Part shown: one piece after another, positions 37,584 to 46,549 of the stretch
How the letters are laid out: each line of letters starts with the position of its first letter
Position numbering within the stretch: position 1 is the first letter of the stretch
Assembly: GCA_937859595.1 (NCBI GenBank)
Contig: CALMAH010000018.1
Location: 29,419-93,418 of the forward strand
Length of the DNA: 64,000 nt
Direction: 5' to 3'
DNA from: an uncultured Acidobacteriota bacterium
GTDB lineage: Bacteria > Acidobacteriota > Blastocatellia > Pyrinomonadales > Pyrinomonadaceae
Notes under the pieces: model-generated
Databases searched by the model: none
What the model was told of the DNA's origin: nothing
The model's input: only the letters and a program-made list of their open reading frames with translations
Position numbers and translations under genes: made by a program

Positions 37584-40113
37584 CCTGTTTCGTCCCGCAT
37601 GGCGTGGTAAAAGTAACCCTGAATTCGCCCGTTGCCGTACTTCGTGATCGAACCTCAAAAAATGCCCGCCCGGCAACACCGACTATGTCCGGTTGAGAAC
37701 GCACTTCGACGTTTTCGGGGCTGCTTGAAACGGCCCTGATCTCGGCGGCATCACCCTCGATCGTAACGAGAATTCCGACGCTGCCTCCGTTGTTTCTGAT
37801 GGACACCACCTCCTGACTGATCGTGATCGGACATTCATCTTCTTCGATCTCCCGAACGGGTTGATCTCTGACCACACGCGGGCGCACCGTTGAAGCCGGC
37901 TTATCGGAAGGCGCGTCGGTATCCGCATCCGCGGGCTCGTCCTTTTCTGATGGTTTCTTGCCTGCGTCTTGCTCCGGTAGTTCTGTCTTTGACGGTTCCG
38001 TTGGCGGCTTCCCGGGCCCTTCGTCTCTCGTTAGGTCAGTGGTCGGCGGCGTCTGTTCCTCGGCTCTTTTCTGCTGCTCCACCGGCTCCGTTTCATCCGT
38101 CTCATCCTTTGTTTCGACCGGCTCAGAGCTCTTTACTTCTCTTTTGTCCTCTTGACCTGCGGCGGCCGTGGCCGGCCTCGGCCCAATTCTGGCTTCTAGC
38201 CCCTCTACCGTTTCATTCAGCTTGAGATATAACGATTCGATCACCGCATACTTCTCGGCGTTGAGCCGTTCCTGATCGTAACCGCTGATGTAATTTTCCA
38301 GAGCCTCCTTCTCTTCGCCGCGAGCGATCAACACATGCCCAAGCCTCCACTTGCTTTCCCGCCACCAGATGCTGCGTTCGGGAAGCACACTTATCGCACG
38401 TCTAAGCCGGACCTCTGCTGCTTCCGTATTTCCTTCTTCAAGATACGACCAGCCGATAAGGTCTTCCACCCTTCCACGCAATATTGCAGAGAGCGTTTGC
38501 CTCGGCACTTCCGGCACAAGCACATATTGGTCTCGCGAGATCGCCAGACGTCGCCCGTCGTAGAGAGCATCGGCCATTACGGCGGCGCTAGGGTTGGCTG
38601 CCAAAAGCCCCGTCTCGGTTCCGCCGGTCGCCGCCATTGCTATCTCTCGGGCCAGCTCGGGAGCCTTTCCAGCCTCCAGAAGCCGAGCCGCGGCATAAAT
38701 TTGCCGATGCGGCCTTATAACATCTTCGCTGCCGATGAAATTACTGGCCGCCGATTCAAGCCTCGCTTCATCACTATTCTCATCTTCAACGGCCAGCGAA
38801 AAACTGAGCAGAGCCTTGAGCCGTTCCCCTGCGTTTCCTGCCGCCGGACCCCGATGGACAAAGATGCTGGCCTGTCGCTCTGGAGCAAGCAGTTCGTCGA
38901 AAGACCCCGAGCTTCTCTCGATGCGCTGTCCTAGCCGCGCAGATAAATTTCCGTTCCTGATCTCGAATGTGCTTTTGAGTTCATCTTTCGCTTCTTTGAA
39001 GAAACCTGCTTCCATCCGGGCAAGAGCTATCTCGTAAGCGACGGTAGGGAAATTGCCGTATTTTCGGGCGGCCAGTAGAACACGCTCAGCCTCGACGGGC
39101 CTCTTTTGTGCGATCAACGCCCGAGCTAAAGCGATATGAGACCAAATATAACGAGGTTCGTGAGCGATGGCGCGCCCCGCCAATTCTATCGCGGTCTCAG
39201 GCTCATTGTTCGCAGCATGCCAGAAAGCCGCTGACGCGATAAGTATTATGTTCGTTGGATCGGCGCTTATCGCGGCCTCAAGCTCGACAGCTGCCTCATC
39301 GCGCTTTCCTGATTCGAACAGCGACATGACCACGCCGGTCCGGGCCGAATTGTCGGAACTGTTCGCCTCATACAATCTTCGATACAACTCAAGAGCTTCT
39401 TCGGGTTTGCCGGTTGCACGTCTCAGGTCTGCCAGCCCGCGTATCGCTGCCGTCGATCCCGGTGACCGCTCTGCCGCCTCTGCATATGCTCTTTCCGCCG
39501 CTACAAGATCAAAGTTAAGCCGTTCCGCCATGCCAAGTGCGATATAGCTGTCGGCCGAATCTGCGCCAGAGGCGATAGCCCTGACGATCAGCCTTTTCGC
39601 CGTCTCTCCGTCCTCGATGCTGAGGAAGAAACCGGAAAGCAGGACTAGATGGCCGGGCCTCTCTTCGCTTGCCTCTACGATCTCGGCCGCGATCTCAAGC
39701 CCACTCTCCCGATATCGCCGAAAGAACAACATCGCCGGCAGTTGCGAGATCACATCCGCAAAATAACGGTCGGACCACGGCGGAGGAGCATCGCGAAATG
39801 CCAGCCGGAGTTGGCGGGCCCCTTCGTCAAAATCGCCGATCTTGAAAAATTCCTCTGCCCGTGCCGTCCTGGTCGCGCCAAGCGATTCCCTCACGGTGGA
39901 AAGCCTCTCAGACTCAGGAAAGTCCGAAATGAATGCCTCAAGAAGCTCAATTCTCTCCGAAAGAACGTTGGCTGCGATCGCCTGTTCCAACCTTTCGCTT
40001 TCCGAAGGCACGACGGGTGTGGGGCTGGGCTGCGGGCTCCGTCCGCCGGGAGTTTGCGCGGCCACCGAAAAAGAAAGCAGGGCTAAAAGCAGTAGCGATC
40101 CAAGAGATTTCAT
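37564..40113 (-). CDS. Large secreted TPR protein
   Basis: An 849-residue protein with a signal peptide (KSLGSLLLLALLSFSVAAQ). Many degenerate TPR units run from about residue 25 to 610, for example YAEAAERSPGSTAAIRGLAD and HIALARALIAQKRPVEAERV. A long Glu/Lys/Pro/Thr-rich disordered linker (about 625-740) follows. The final domain of about 110 residues starts at EDECPITISQEVVSIRNNGG, an Ig-like beta fold with paired Cys (ECP and TPCGT). The start ATG at 40113 is chosen for the signal peptide; a start at 40152 would spoil it. Its 3' end overlaps the O-antigen ligase gene. Confidence 0.82.
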   Translation of the reverse strand: MKSLGSLLLLALLSFSVAAQTPGGRSPQPSPTPVVPSESERLEQAIAANVLSERIELLEAFISDFPESERLSTVRESLGATRTARAEEFFKIGDFDEGARQLRLAFRDAPPPWSDRYFADVISQLPAMLFFRRYRESGLEIAAEIVEASEERPGHLVLLSGFFLSIEDGETAKRLIVRAIASGADSADSYIALGMAERLNFDLVAAERAYAEAAERSPGSTAAIRGLADLRRATGKPEEALELYRRLYEANSSDNSARTGVVMSLFESGKRDEAAVELEAAISADPTNIILIASAAFWHAANNEPETAIELAGRAIAHEPRYIWSHIALARALIAQKRPVEAERVLLAARKYGNFPTVAYEIALARMEAGFFKEAKDELKSTFEIRNGNLSARLGQRIERSSGSFDELLAPERQASIFVHRGPAAGNAGERLKALLSFSLAVEDENSDEARLESAASNFIGSEDVIRPHRQIYAAARLLEAGKAPELAREIAMAATGGTETGLLAANPSAAVMADALYDGRRLAISRDQYVLVPEVPRQTLSAILRGRVEDLIGWSYLEEGNTEAAEVRLRRAISVLPERSIWWRESKWRLGHVLIARGEEKEALENYISGYDQERLNAEKYAVIESLYLKLNETVEGLEARIGPRPATAAAGQEDKREVKSSEPVETKDETDETEPVEQQKRAEEQTPPTTDLTRDEGPGKPPTEPSKTELPEQDAGKKPSEKDEPADADTDAPSDKPASTVRPRVVRDQPVREIEEDECPITISQEVVSIRNNGGSVGILVTIEGDAAEIRAVSSSPENVEVRSQPDIVGVAGRAFFEVRSRSTATGEFRVTFTTPCGTKQVIVRVR

Positions 40114-40234
40114 AGGTTTACGGTCCTTGCGGCAAGCGAACGGCACTCTCATTGCCCGTTCGCACCCATCCCGGCGGAAAGTGGGATTTTATCACGAAAT
40201 TGCATTTCTCGGTGTCCCGCTCTATCCTCCCGAT

Positions 40235-40750
40235 ATGTCCGAACTCGAAGACGATTGGTCACGAATGATCGCATCTGCCCTTGAGGCCGCACGCGGGTCC
40301 GGCCGCGGGGACGTGGCCGATTATCTCTCCCTTCGTGCTTCGAACGATGCTATTCGCCGAGCCGGGGTTAAATGGCTGATCGAAACTCTCGCCGGTCTTG
40401 CCGCAGAGGTGCTTTGGCGCGATAGTTCTGCGACCATCGAGCGGATCGATCCTCACAGCTTTTCTTTTCTCGGAGCGAACATCGTCGGCACCCGGCTCGA
40501 GATACGTCGGGGGGTTAGATGTCTCGCCGCAGAGGCCGGTTGGACGAGGACCCCTACAGACGGTTTTATGCGAGGCGGAGCGCTGGCCATTGGCCGTCTC
40601 TCACATTTTGGGATGCCGAAGGCGAACGTTGACCTTGGCCTGACACGGGATGGCGACATTGTTGACTGGGTGGTACTGGAAGAAGGAAGGGCATCAGGTC
40701 CTTTTGACAAAGGAGAGTTGATGCGACATGTCTCCATCTTTATCGCCTGA
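40235..40750 (+). CDS. Hypothetical protein, 171 residues
   Basis: A soluble protein with no signal or membrane helix and no family I recognise. The N-terminal half is helical (DDWSRMIASALEAARGSG, then WLIETLAGLAAEVLW). The C-terminal half alternates strands (FLGANIVGTRLEIRRG, FMRGGALAIGRLSHFGM, IVDWVVLEEGRASG). The ATG at 40235 follows a gap after the divergent TPR gene; the frame is open upstream, but that part is antisense to the TPR gene. The next gene starts 83 bp later on the same strand. Confidence 0.7.
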   Translation: MSELEDDWSRMIASALEAARGSGRGDVADYLSLRASNDAIRRAGVKWLIETLAGLAAEVLWRDSSATIERIDPHSFSFLGANIVGTRLEIRRGVRCLAAEAGWTRTPTDGFMRGGALAIGRLSHFGMPKANVDLGLTRDGDIVDWVVLEEGRASGPFDKGELMRHVSIFIA

Positions 40751-40832
40751 CCCTGCGTTTCGGCTTTTATTTTTTGCTCTCCGGTTATAAACTAAAGTTT
40801 TCGGATCAAATAAACGGGAGCAATAGAGACCA

Positions 40833-41564
40833 GTGAGATCAGAGTTAGAGAAATTGATAGACCTTCAGAGGACCGATACGAACCTCCGAAGGTTAAAAAG
40901 TATAATAGAGACCGCAGAAGAAAAGCGTGCTGAAATTGAACAAGAGTTCGAAAAGCACGCTTTTTCTATTCGAGAGCTTCAAACAAATAGGGAGACGCTG
41001 GAGTCGGAACGACGGGACCTCGAAAATCAGATCGCCGACAACAAGAGCTATCTTGAGCGCGCCGAGCGCAACCTGAAACATGCTCAGAACCAGAAGGAAT
41101 ATGAATCGGCGATGCGCGAGATCGATGCTCTTCAGAAACAGGTAGTCACCTTTGAAACGCAAGTTGTGGAAAAGATGACCGCCGTCGAAGATCTCGACAA
41201 GGAGCTGGCGTCGAGGGACGATGAGATAAATAGTTTGGATTCGGATCGCGACAAGGCACTGTCGGACTTTGATATAGACGTCGCGGCGGCCCGTCAGGAA
41301 TTCGAAGTGGAATCGAAACGAAGGCAAGAGGTATTTGCCACCCTGCCGGCCCACCTGGCCTCGGTTTACAACCGGCTCGCCCAACGCAGCCGCGACGGCA
41401 TCGCCGTAGCCGAGGTCGTCGGCGGCTCATGTTCCGCCTGCTTCATGGCTCTAAGGCCGCAGATGCAGCTTGAGGTGAAGCGAATGTCGAGCGTCGTCAC
41501 TTGCGAGAGTTGTACGCGGATCCTCTATGTGGTCTCCGGAGAGGCCGACGCGGCAACCCCTTAG
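40833..41564 (+). CDS. Coiled-coil zinc-ribbon protein (C4-type zinc ribbon, DUF164/CdsZ-like)
   Basis: A 243-residue protein. Residues about 5-170 form a long charged helical hairpin (coiled coil). The C-terminus is a four-Cys zinc ribbon: GGSCSACFMALRPQ, then VVTCESCTRILY. This architecture matches the bacterial family annotated as C4-type zinc ribbon proteins, reported to act in nucleic-acid or ribosome-related roles; the exact job is unclear. It starts at GTG 40833 with a GGGAG Shine-Dalgarno (40816-40820). It converges on the DNA polymerase gene 55 bp downstream. Confidence 0.9.
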   Translation: MRSELEKLIDLQRTDTNLRRLKSIIETAEEKRAEIEQEFEKHAFSIRELQTNRETLESERRDLENQIADNKSYLERAERNLKHAQNQKEYESAMREIDALQKQVVTFETQVVEKMTAVEDLDKELASRDDEINSLDSDRDKALSDFDIDVAAARQEFEVESKRRQEVFATLPAHLASVYNRLAQRSRDGIAVAEVVGGSCSACFMALRPQMQLEVKRMSSVVTCESCTRILYVVSGEADAATP

Positions 41565-41618
41565 CCGGAAAGGCGAATTCAAGGCCAGGGGCTTCGAAGA
41601 GGGGGCCCCTTGCCTCGC

Positions 41619-43394
41619 CTATTTTATCCATTCGTCCGCGATCGTCGCGTCCACTACGACCGGAACTTCCCGAACATATTCTTCCGCCGCCCGTTTCATT
41701 GCCGAGCCGAGTTTGTCAAGAGTGGTTTCGGCATCAGCCGTGTCACATTCCACCACTATCTCGTCATGGACAATGTTCACGAGCTTTGCCGAGCTTCCGC
41801 GGAGTTCGTTGTGCAAAAGCCTGAGGGCACGTTTCAGGATATCTGCTGATGTTCCCTGTATCGGCATGTTCTTCCCGTTTCTCTGTGCCGCCGCTATCTG
41901 TTGGCGGTCGCTCTCATCAAATCGGAACCGCATCATCCGCCCTATGGCCGTGCGAGCGGTCCGCGTCTCAATTACATTGCGGGCCGCGTCTCTGAGCCAT
42001 GCGTCAAGCCTCGGATAGGTCGAAAAATAACGCCGCAGCGTCTCTTCGGCATCCCTTTGCGAAACTCCGGTCATCATCGCAAATCTAGATGCGCCGATCC
42101 CGTAAACAACACCAAAGTTAAGGCGTTTGGCAAATGACCGCTGTTCTGCGGAAACGTCTTTTGCGTCCACCCCGAAGATCTGAGATGCAGTTGCTGAGTG
42201 GAAATCCGTTCCTGAGACGAAAGCCTCGATAAACCTCTTATCGCCGGAAAAGCCTGCCAATATCCTGAGCTCTATTTGCGAATAGTCGGCCATCACGAGC
42301 TTGCGTCCCTCCGGCGCCTTGAAACATCTGCGATATGCCGGGTCATGCGGTATCTGCTGAAGGTTCGGATTGGAGCACGCAAAGCGTCCTGTCGGCGCCC
42401 CGATCTGGCGAAAATCAGCGTGCACTCTTCCGGTATCCGGTCGTATGTGCTCGAGAATATTCTCCCCGAAACTTGTTACCGATTTCTGAGCGGCGCGATA
42501 TTCCAGCAGTTTGCCCACAACCGGATATTGCTCGGCCAGCGGCTGTAGCTGCCAGGCCCGCGTCGTCTCCGGCATTGGCACACCGAGGTTCGTAAGCGCC
42601 GCCGCGACCTGTGCCTGCGAGTCAAGATTGATCTCCGAACGCCCGAAGAGCGATGCCTGGGCAACCCCGGCCGACAGCATCTCCTGCAGATCGTCGGCCG
42701 CCAACGCCTGATCTTTTTTCACCTTGTCGTAGAGTTCGCGCCATCTGTCCGCGTCCAAAAAGAATCCCGTCAGCTCCATTTCCGCCACGGGCATTACGGC
42801 CTCAAATTCGAGCTTAGCAACGCCTTCCAGTTTGTCGTTTGCGAGCCGTTCGGCGATCTGCTCGCGAAGCGGCAGCAGTATCGCCGCGTCGCGGGCTGCG
42901 TATTCAAGCTGTGACTGAGAAAGCTCCGCCGCTCCCCAGTCGCTGACCTGTTCCGATTTGTCGAGCTCGGTTCCGGTAAAGAACTGGGTCACGTCCGCCA
43001 GTGAATGCCGACGGTCACCGTCGCCTGCTGAGATGAGCACGCTTGCGAGATATGTGTCAAAAATGCCGTTCAACTCACAGCCGAGATGGTGACGCACCCA
43101 TTTGGCATCAAACTTCGCGTTGTGTGCCACCTTTGTCACCCGCTCGTTCTCGATCAGGTCCCTCAGCGGCCTGAGTTCGTCCGCCTCGCTCAGCTTGCCG
43201 GCGTTTTGAAAATGCAGCAGGTCGACCAGTATGGAGCCTTTCCCTCCGCAGAACTGTACAAGTCTAAGCTCGCCGTCACGCGGGTCCAACTCCGTGGTCT
43301 CCGTGTCAAAACCCAATAACTCTTCATTTGCGAGCGCTTCGCAGGCGATCCTTAGCGTCTCGGCGTCCTTTACGTATTGAAAATAGACTTCCAT
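41619..43394 (-). CDS. DNA polymerase I-like, 3'-5' exonuclease plus family A polymerase without 5' nuclease
   Basis: A 591-residue enzyme. The N-terminal DnaQ-like exonuclease has FDTETTELD (Exo I), NAKFDAKWV (Exo II) and YAARDAAIL (Exo III). The polymerase domain has MADYSQIELRILAG (motif A), RSFAKRLNFGVVYGIG (finger helix) and VNIVHDEIVVEC (motif C, HDE). The 5'-3' exonuclease of full PolA is absent, giving the compact form found as a second family A polymerase in many bacteria. ATG 43394 (family-like opening) or 43448 could be the start; neither has a good Shine-Dalgarno. Confidence 0.92.
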   Translation of the reverse strand: MEVYFQYVKDAETLRIACEALANEELLGFDTETTELDPRDGELRLVQFCGGKGSILVDLLHFQNAGKLSEADELRPLRDLIENERVTKVAHNAKFDAKWVRHHLGCELNGIFDTYLASVLISAGDGDRRHSLADVTQFFTGTELDKSEQVSDWGAAELSQSQLEYAARDAAILLPLREQIAERLANDKLEGVAKLEFEAVMPVAEMELTGFFLDADRWRELYDKVKKDQALAADDLQEMLSAGVAQASLFGRSEINLDSQAQVAAALTNLGVPMPETTRAWQLQPLAEQYPVVGKLLEYRAAQKSVTSFGENILEHIRPDTGRVHADFRQIGAPTGRFACSNPNLQQIPHDPAYRRCFKAPEGRKLVMADYSQIELRILAGFSGDKRFIEAFVSGTDFHSATASQIFGVDAKDVSAEQRSFAKRLNFGVVYGIGASRFAMMTGVSQRDAEETLRRYFSTYPRLDAWLRDAARNVIETRTARTAIGRMMRFRFDESDRQQIAAAQRNGKNMPIQGTSADILKRALRLLHNELRGSSAKLVNIVHDEIVVECDTADAETTLDKLGSAMKRAAEEYVREVPVVVDATIADEWIK

Positions 43395-43448
43395 GTCCTG
43401 ATCATCTGTTTCGGTCAGATGGTCAATTGTAATGTCCCCGGCTCTCAT

Positions 43449-43861
43449 TGCAAAGAACGTCTAAAACTTTTGCCGGATCGGCTTTCACAATTCGTACTTT
43501 TCGTCTATACTTTTCGTGAGTTCGCTTAGGTGTGGGCATTTTTTGTAGCCCCGAGTGAACGTTAGAAGATTTTTGAGAGCCTAAACGGGCCGATCGGAAC
43601 AGATTTTCGAGGTTGAGCACACCCACGACGGGTCAGATGCTCCCCACGACGGAGTAAGGATTGCGGGCTTCCCATCCGAAAAATTCCCTGCGTGAATAAT
43701 AACACCACACGTCGCCAAGGCGGGTTTTGCCATGGCCATGATACAAGCTTGTGTTTTCACGAGTTCGGCGTCTAGATTTTAGCCGACAGGGACTCTGTCC
43801 GCCTTACCTTCCGCTCTTCTGCTGTCCAGTATTTCCGGCCAAAGGCATCTCTCTCAATGCA
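43449..43861. other. Long divergent leader before the RNase E/G gene
   Basis: About 410 bp between the polymerase gene and the RNase E/G ribosome-binding site. It has no ORF I would keep; the frame open from 43751 lacks the family's N-terminus. Small inverted repeats (ACAAGCTTGT at 43743-43752, CCATGGCCATG nearby) and two CCACGACGG copies (43623-43631, 43645-43653) are visible. A long structured leader would fit the autoregulated RNase E mRNA of other bacteria, which is only an analogy. Confidence 0.4.
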
Positions 43862-43879
43862 AAAGGAAGAACATTTTTT

Positions 43880-46465
43880 ATGTCAAAGGAAATGATCATC
43901 AGCGTCAATGGACGCGAAAAGAAGATCGCCATACTCGACAACGGTAAAGTCAGTGAGTTTTACATTGAACGCGGAGAAGAGAACTCCGGGATCGCAGGAA
44001 ATATCTATAAGGGGCGGGTCCAGCGTGTACTGCCCGGCATGCAGTCGGCATTTGTGTCGATAGGGCTCGAACGCGATGCGTTCCTCTATGTCTCCGATTT
44101 CTTTGATGAAGAAGAGGAGATCGAGCGGATCGTAATGGAAAAATCCAAAAAGGGTTCGCCGGAGGACGCCAAGCGTGAAGCCAAGGAGCGCATCGAACGG
44201 TCCCGCGTCGAACGCGAAAAGCAGATGGAATCCGCTCACGAATTGGCAGAGCCCCTTGTCGAAGCTGGTGAGGCCGCTGAGACGGCGGAAACGGTCGAGC
44301 CTGAGGCCCCGCAGAAGAAAGGCCGACGGCGTGGCCGTCCTAAGAAGGAAGAAGAGGCTGCGGCTGCTCCCGAGGAGACCGGCGAAGGTGCCGCAGTCGT
44401 ACTCCCCGAACCGATACTTGAGATCGACGATTCCGGCTTTGAGCGGATCGTTGACGATTCCGATACGGGTGAGATGTTCAAGGACGCCTATATGCAGGAG
44501 GCTATCGTTGACCAGGTTCGCCGTATCGAGTTTGATATGGAAGGTACCGACGAAGCGGCCGTCGGCTCATTGCTCGGTACGCTTGAGGTAACCTCAAGCT
44601 CATTCGAACGAATAGCCGACGAGGACGAAGACGACCCTCAGGATAAGGGAAAAAAGGCCGCTAAGCCGAAACGAACTACAAAGACGAAGACGACGCGGAC
44701 CCGCAAAACCAAGGGGGCTGAGGCTGACCCGGAGGCTGTTTCTGCCGAAGAAACAACTGAGGAAGAACCGAAAAAGAAGACCCGGGCAGCAAAGACTAAA
44801 ACAGCTGCGAAGGCCAAGGCCGCCAAGCCAAAGACCACACGAACACGGAAAAAGAAAGGCGACGAACCCGGTTCGTTAGAGGATGGCGAAGCAAGCGAGA
44901 AAGAAGCGTCGCCGATCGCTGAGATGAGCGTGCGTCGCGGCGGCAGAGGACGGCGTCGCGGCGGCAGAGGAAAAAAAGCCTCGTCGGAGGCCGGCTCGGA
45001 GCTCCTCGGATTTGAGGATGTCGATGTTGGCGACGAACCGGATGCGTCCGCTACGAACGGTGCGGAGGCAAAGGCGGCCGAGGCCGAAGAATCCCCGAAA
45101 ACGGATACAGACAATGGCAATGAACCGGCCAAAAGTTCTTCCGATGACAGGAGCCGTTCGTCACGCGGATCAAGGAAGGGCCGCGAGAAAGGGGGACGCG
45201 ATGACAAACGCTATGAGCGAAATGACCGCGGCGACAGGCGTTCACAGCCGACCATCTCCGACCTTCTCCGCGAGGGCCAGGAGATCCTGGTCCAGATAGC
45301 AAAAGAGCCGATCGCAAAAAAGGGCGCGAGGATAACTTCTCATATCGCGCTTCCGGGTCGTTTTCTTGTTTATATGCCAACTATCGAACATCTCGGTGTT
45401 TCACGAAAGATCGAATCATCGAGTGAGCGGGGCAGGCTTCGAACTTTGATCCAGCGCATCCGCAGTGAAGAGGATATTCCGTCCGGCGGCTTCATTGTCC
45501 GTACTGCCGGCATCGGCATCTCGGAAGAAGATCTTCGCCAGGACGCCCGCTACCTCGTTCGTACCTGGCAGGACATCAAGAAGACATCTGAAAAGGCAAA
45601 GTCGCCTGCCATGGTCCACCAGGATCTCGACCTTGTGCAGCGGCTTCTTCGCGATCAGCTTTCCGACGATTTTTCTGCCATCCGTGTTGACAGCGAAGAG
45701 GAATACCTCCGCACCGTTGAGTTTATCAACCGCATACAGCCGCGGATGGTCAAACGGGTCAAGTTCTACACCAGAGAACAGCCTATACTCGAGGCCTTCG
45801 GCGTTCAGGAAGAGATAGACAAAGCGCTGAAGCCAAGGGTCTGGCTGAAATCCGGCGGCTATCTGGTGATCAATCAGACAGAGGCTTTGGTGGCTATCGA
45901 CGTTAATACCGGAAAGTTCGTCGGAAAAGGCAACGCACGGCTTGAGGACACGATAACTAAGACCAATATGGAAGCGGTTGACGAGATCGCTCGCCAGATC
46001 CGGCTTCGTGACCTCGGCGGCATCATCGTGCTGGACCTGATAGACATGGAGGACCGTCGGAACCGGCACAAGGTGTCTCAGGCGCTGCAGGAGGCTCTTT
46101 CCTCTGACAAATCGCCGACGAAAGTGCTTTCTTTCAATGATTTCGGCCTCATTATCATGACCCGCAAGCGTGTCAAACAGTCGCTGGAGCGGACGATGTG
46201 TTCACCGTGCGATTACTGCGAAGGCGCCGGGTGGGTCAAATCCCCGCAGACCGTGTGCTATGAATTGCTGGCCGAGGCACGCCGGCTTTCGAAAGAGGTC
46301 GAGGACGTACGCCAAACGACCCTGCGCATCCATCCGGAGGTCGCAAAGGCACTTCGTTCCACCGAAAAGACTGTTTTGGACGAGATCGAGGCATTGCTCG
46401 GTAATGTCGATGTTACCGCCGATACGCGAATTCATCAGGCACAATTCGATTTCGCCTTTGTTTGA
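43880..46465 (+). CDS. rne: RNase E/G family endoribonuclease with large insertion in the S1 domain
   Basis: An 861-residue protein. It opens MSKEMIISVNGREKKIAILD with the split S1 domain (NIYKGRVQRVLPGMQSAFVS to VSDFF at about 74). A disordered Glu/Lys/Arg/Thr-rich insert of about 375 residues follows, and the S1 fold resumes at ISDLLREGQEILVQI near 455. The catalytic DNase I-like part has VAIDVNTGKFVG and VLDLIDMED (metal-binding Asp near 674 and 718), then the Zn-link CSPCDYC (Cys774, 777, 780). ATG 43880 has AAGGAAGA upstream. Its terminator follows at 46487. Confidence 0.93.
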   Translation: MSKEMIISVNGREKKIAILDNGKVSEFYIERGEENSGIAGNIYKGRVQRVLPGMQSAFVSIGLERDAFLYVSDFFDEEEEIERIVMEKSKKGSPEDAKREAKERIERSRVEREKQMESAHELAEPLVEAGEAAETAETVEPEAPQKKGRRRGRPKKEEEAAAAPEETGEGAAVVLPEPILEIDDSGFERIVDDSDTGEMFKDAYMQEAIVDQVRRIEFDMEGTDEAAVGSLLGTLEVTSSSFERIADEDEDDPQDKGKKAAKPKRTTKTKTTRTRKTKGAEADPEAVSAEETTEEEPKKKTRAAKTKTAAKAKAAKPKTTRTRKKKGDEPGSLEDGEASEKEASPIAEMSVRRGGRGRRRGGRGKKASSEAGSELLGFEDVDVGDEPDASATNGAEAKAAEAEESPKTDTDNGNEPAKSSSDDRSRSSRGSRKGREKGGRDDKRYERNDRGDRRSQPTISDLLREGQEILVQIAKEPIAKKGARITSHIALPGRFLVYMPTIEHLGVSRKIESSSERGRLRTLIQRIRSEEDIPSGGFIVRTAGIGISEEDLRQDARYLVRTWQDIKKTSEKAKSPAMVHQDLDLVQRLLRDQLSDDFSAIRVDSEEEYLRTVEFINRIQPRMVKRVKFYTREQPILEAFGVQEEIDKALKPRVWLKSGGYLVINQTEALVAIDVNTGKFVGKGNARLEDTITKTNMEAVDEIARQIRLRDLGGIIVLDLIDMEDRRNRHKVSQALQEALSSDKSPTKVLSFNDFGLIIMTRKRVKQSLERTMCSPCDYCEGAGWVKSPQTVCYELLAEARRLSKEVEDVRQTTLRIHPEVAKALRSTEKTVLDEIEALLGNVDVTADTRIHQAQFDFAFV

Positions 46466-46486
46466 TCTCGACCCCAATTGTAGATC

Positions 46487-46524
46487 GGCTGCCCAGAGAA
46501 ACACGCTTGGGCAGCCTATTTTTT
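46487..46524 (+). terminator. Rho-independent terminator after the RNase E/G gene
   Basis: A perfect 9-bp stem, GGCTGCCCA at 46487-46495 and TGGGCAGCC at 46508-46516, with a 12-base loop, followed by TATTTTTT. It lies 21 bp after the stop codon. Confidence 0.9.
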
Positions 46525-46549
46525 CTTGGTTTCAGATCAACAAAAGCGG

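Noticed and set aside
43751..43879. Upstream extension of the RNase E/G frame
   Set aside because: The family N-terminus starts at MSKEMIISVNG, and the ribosome-binding site AAGGAAGA is right before it.
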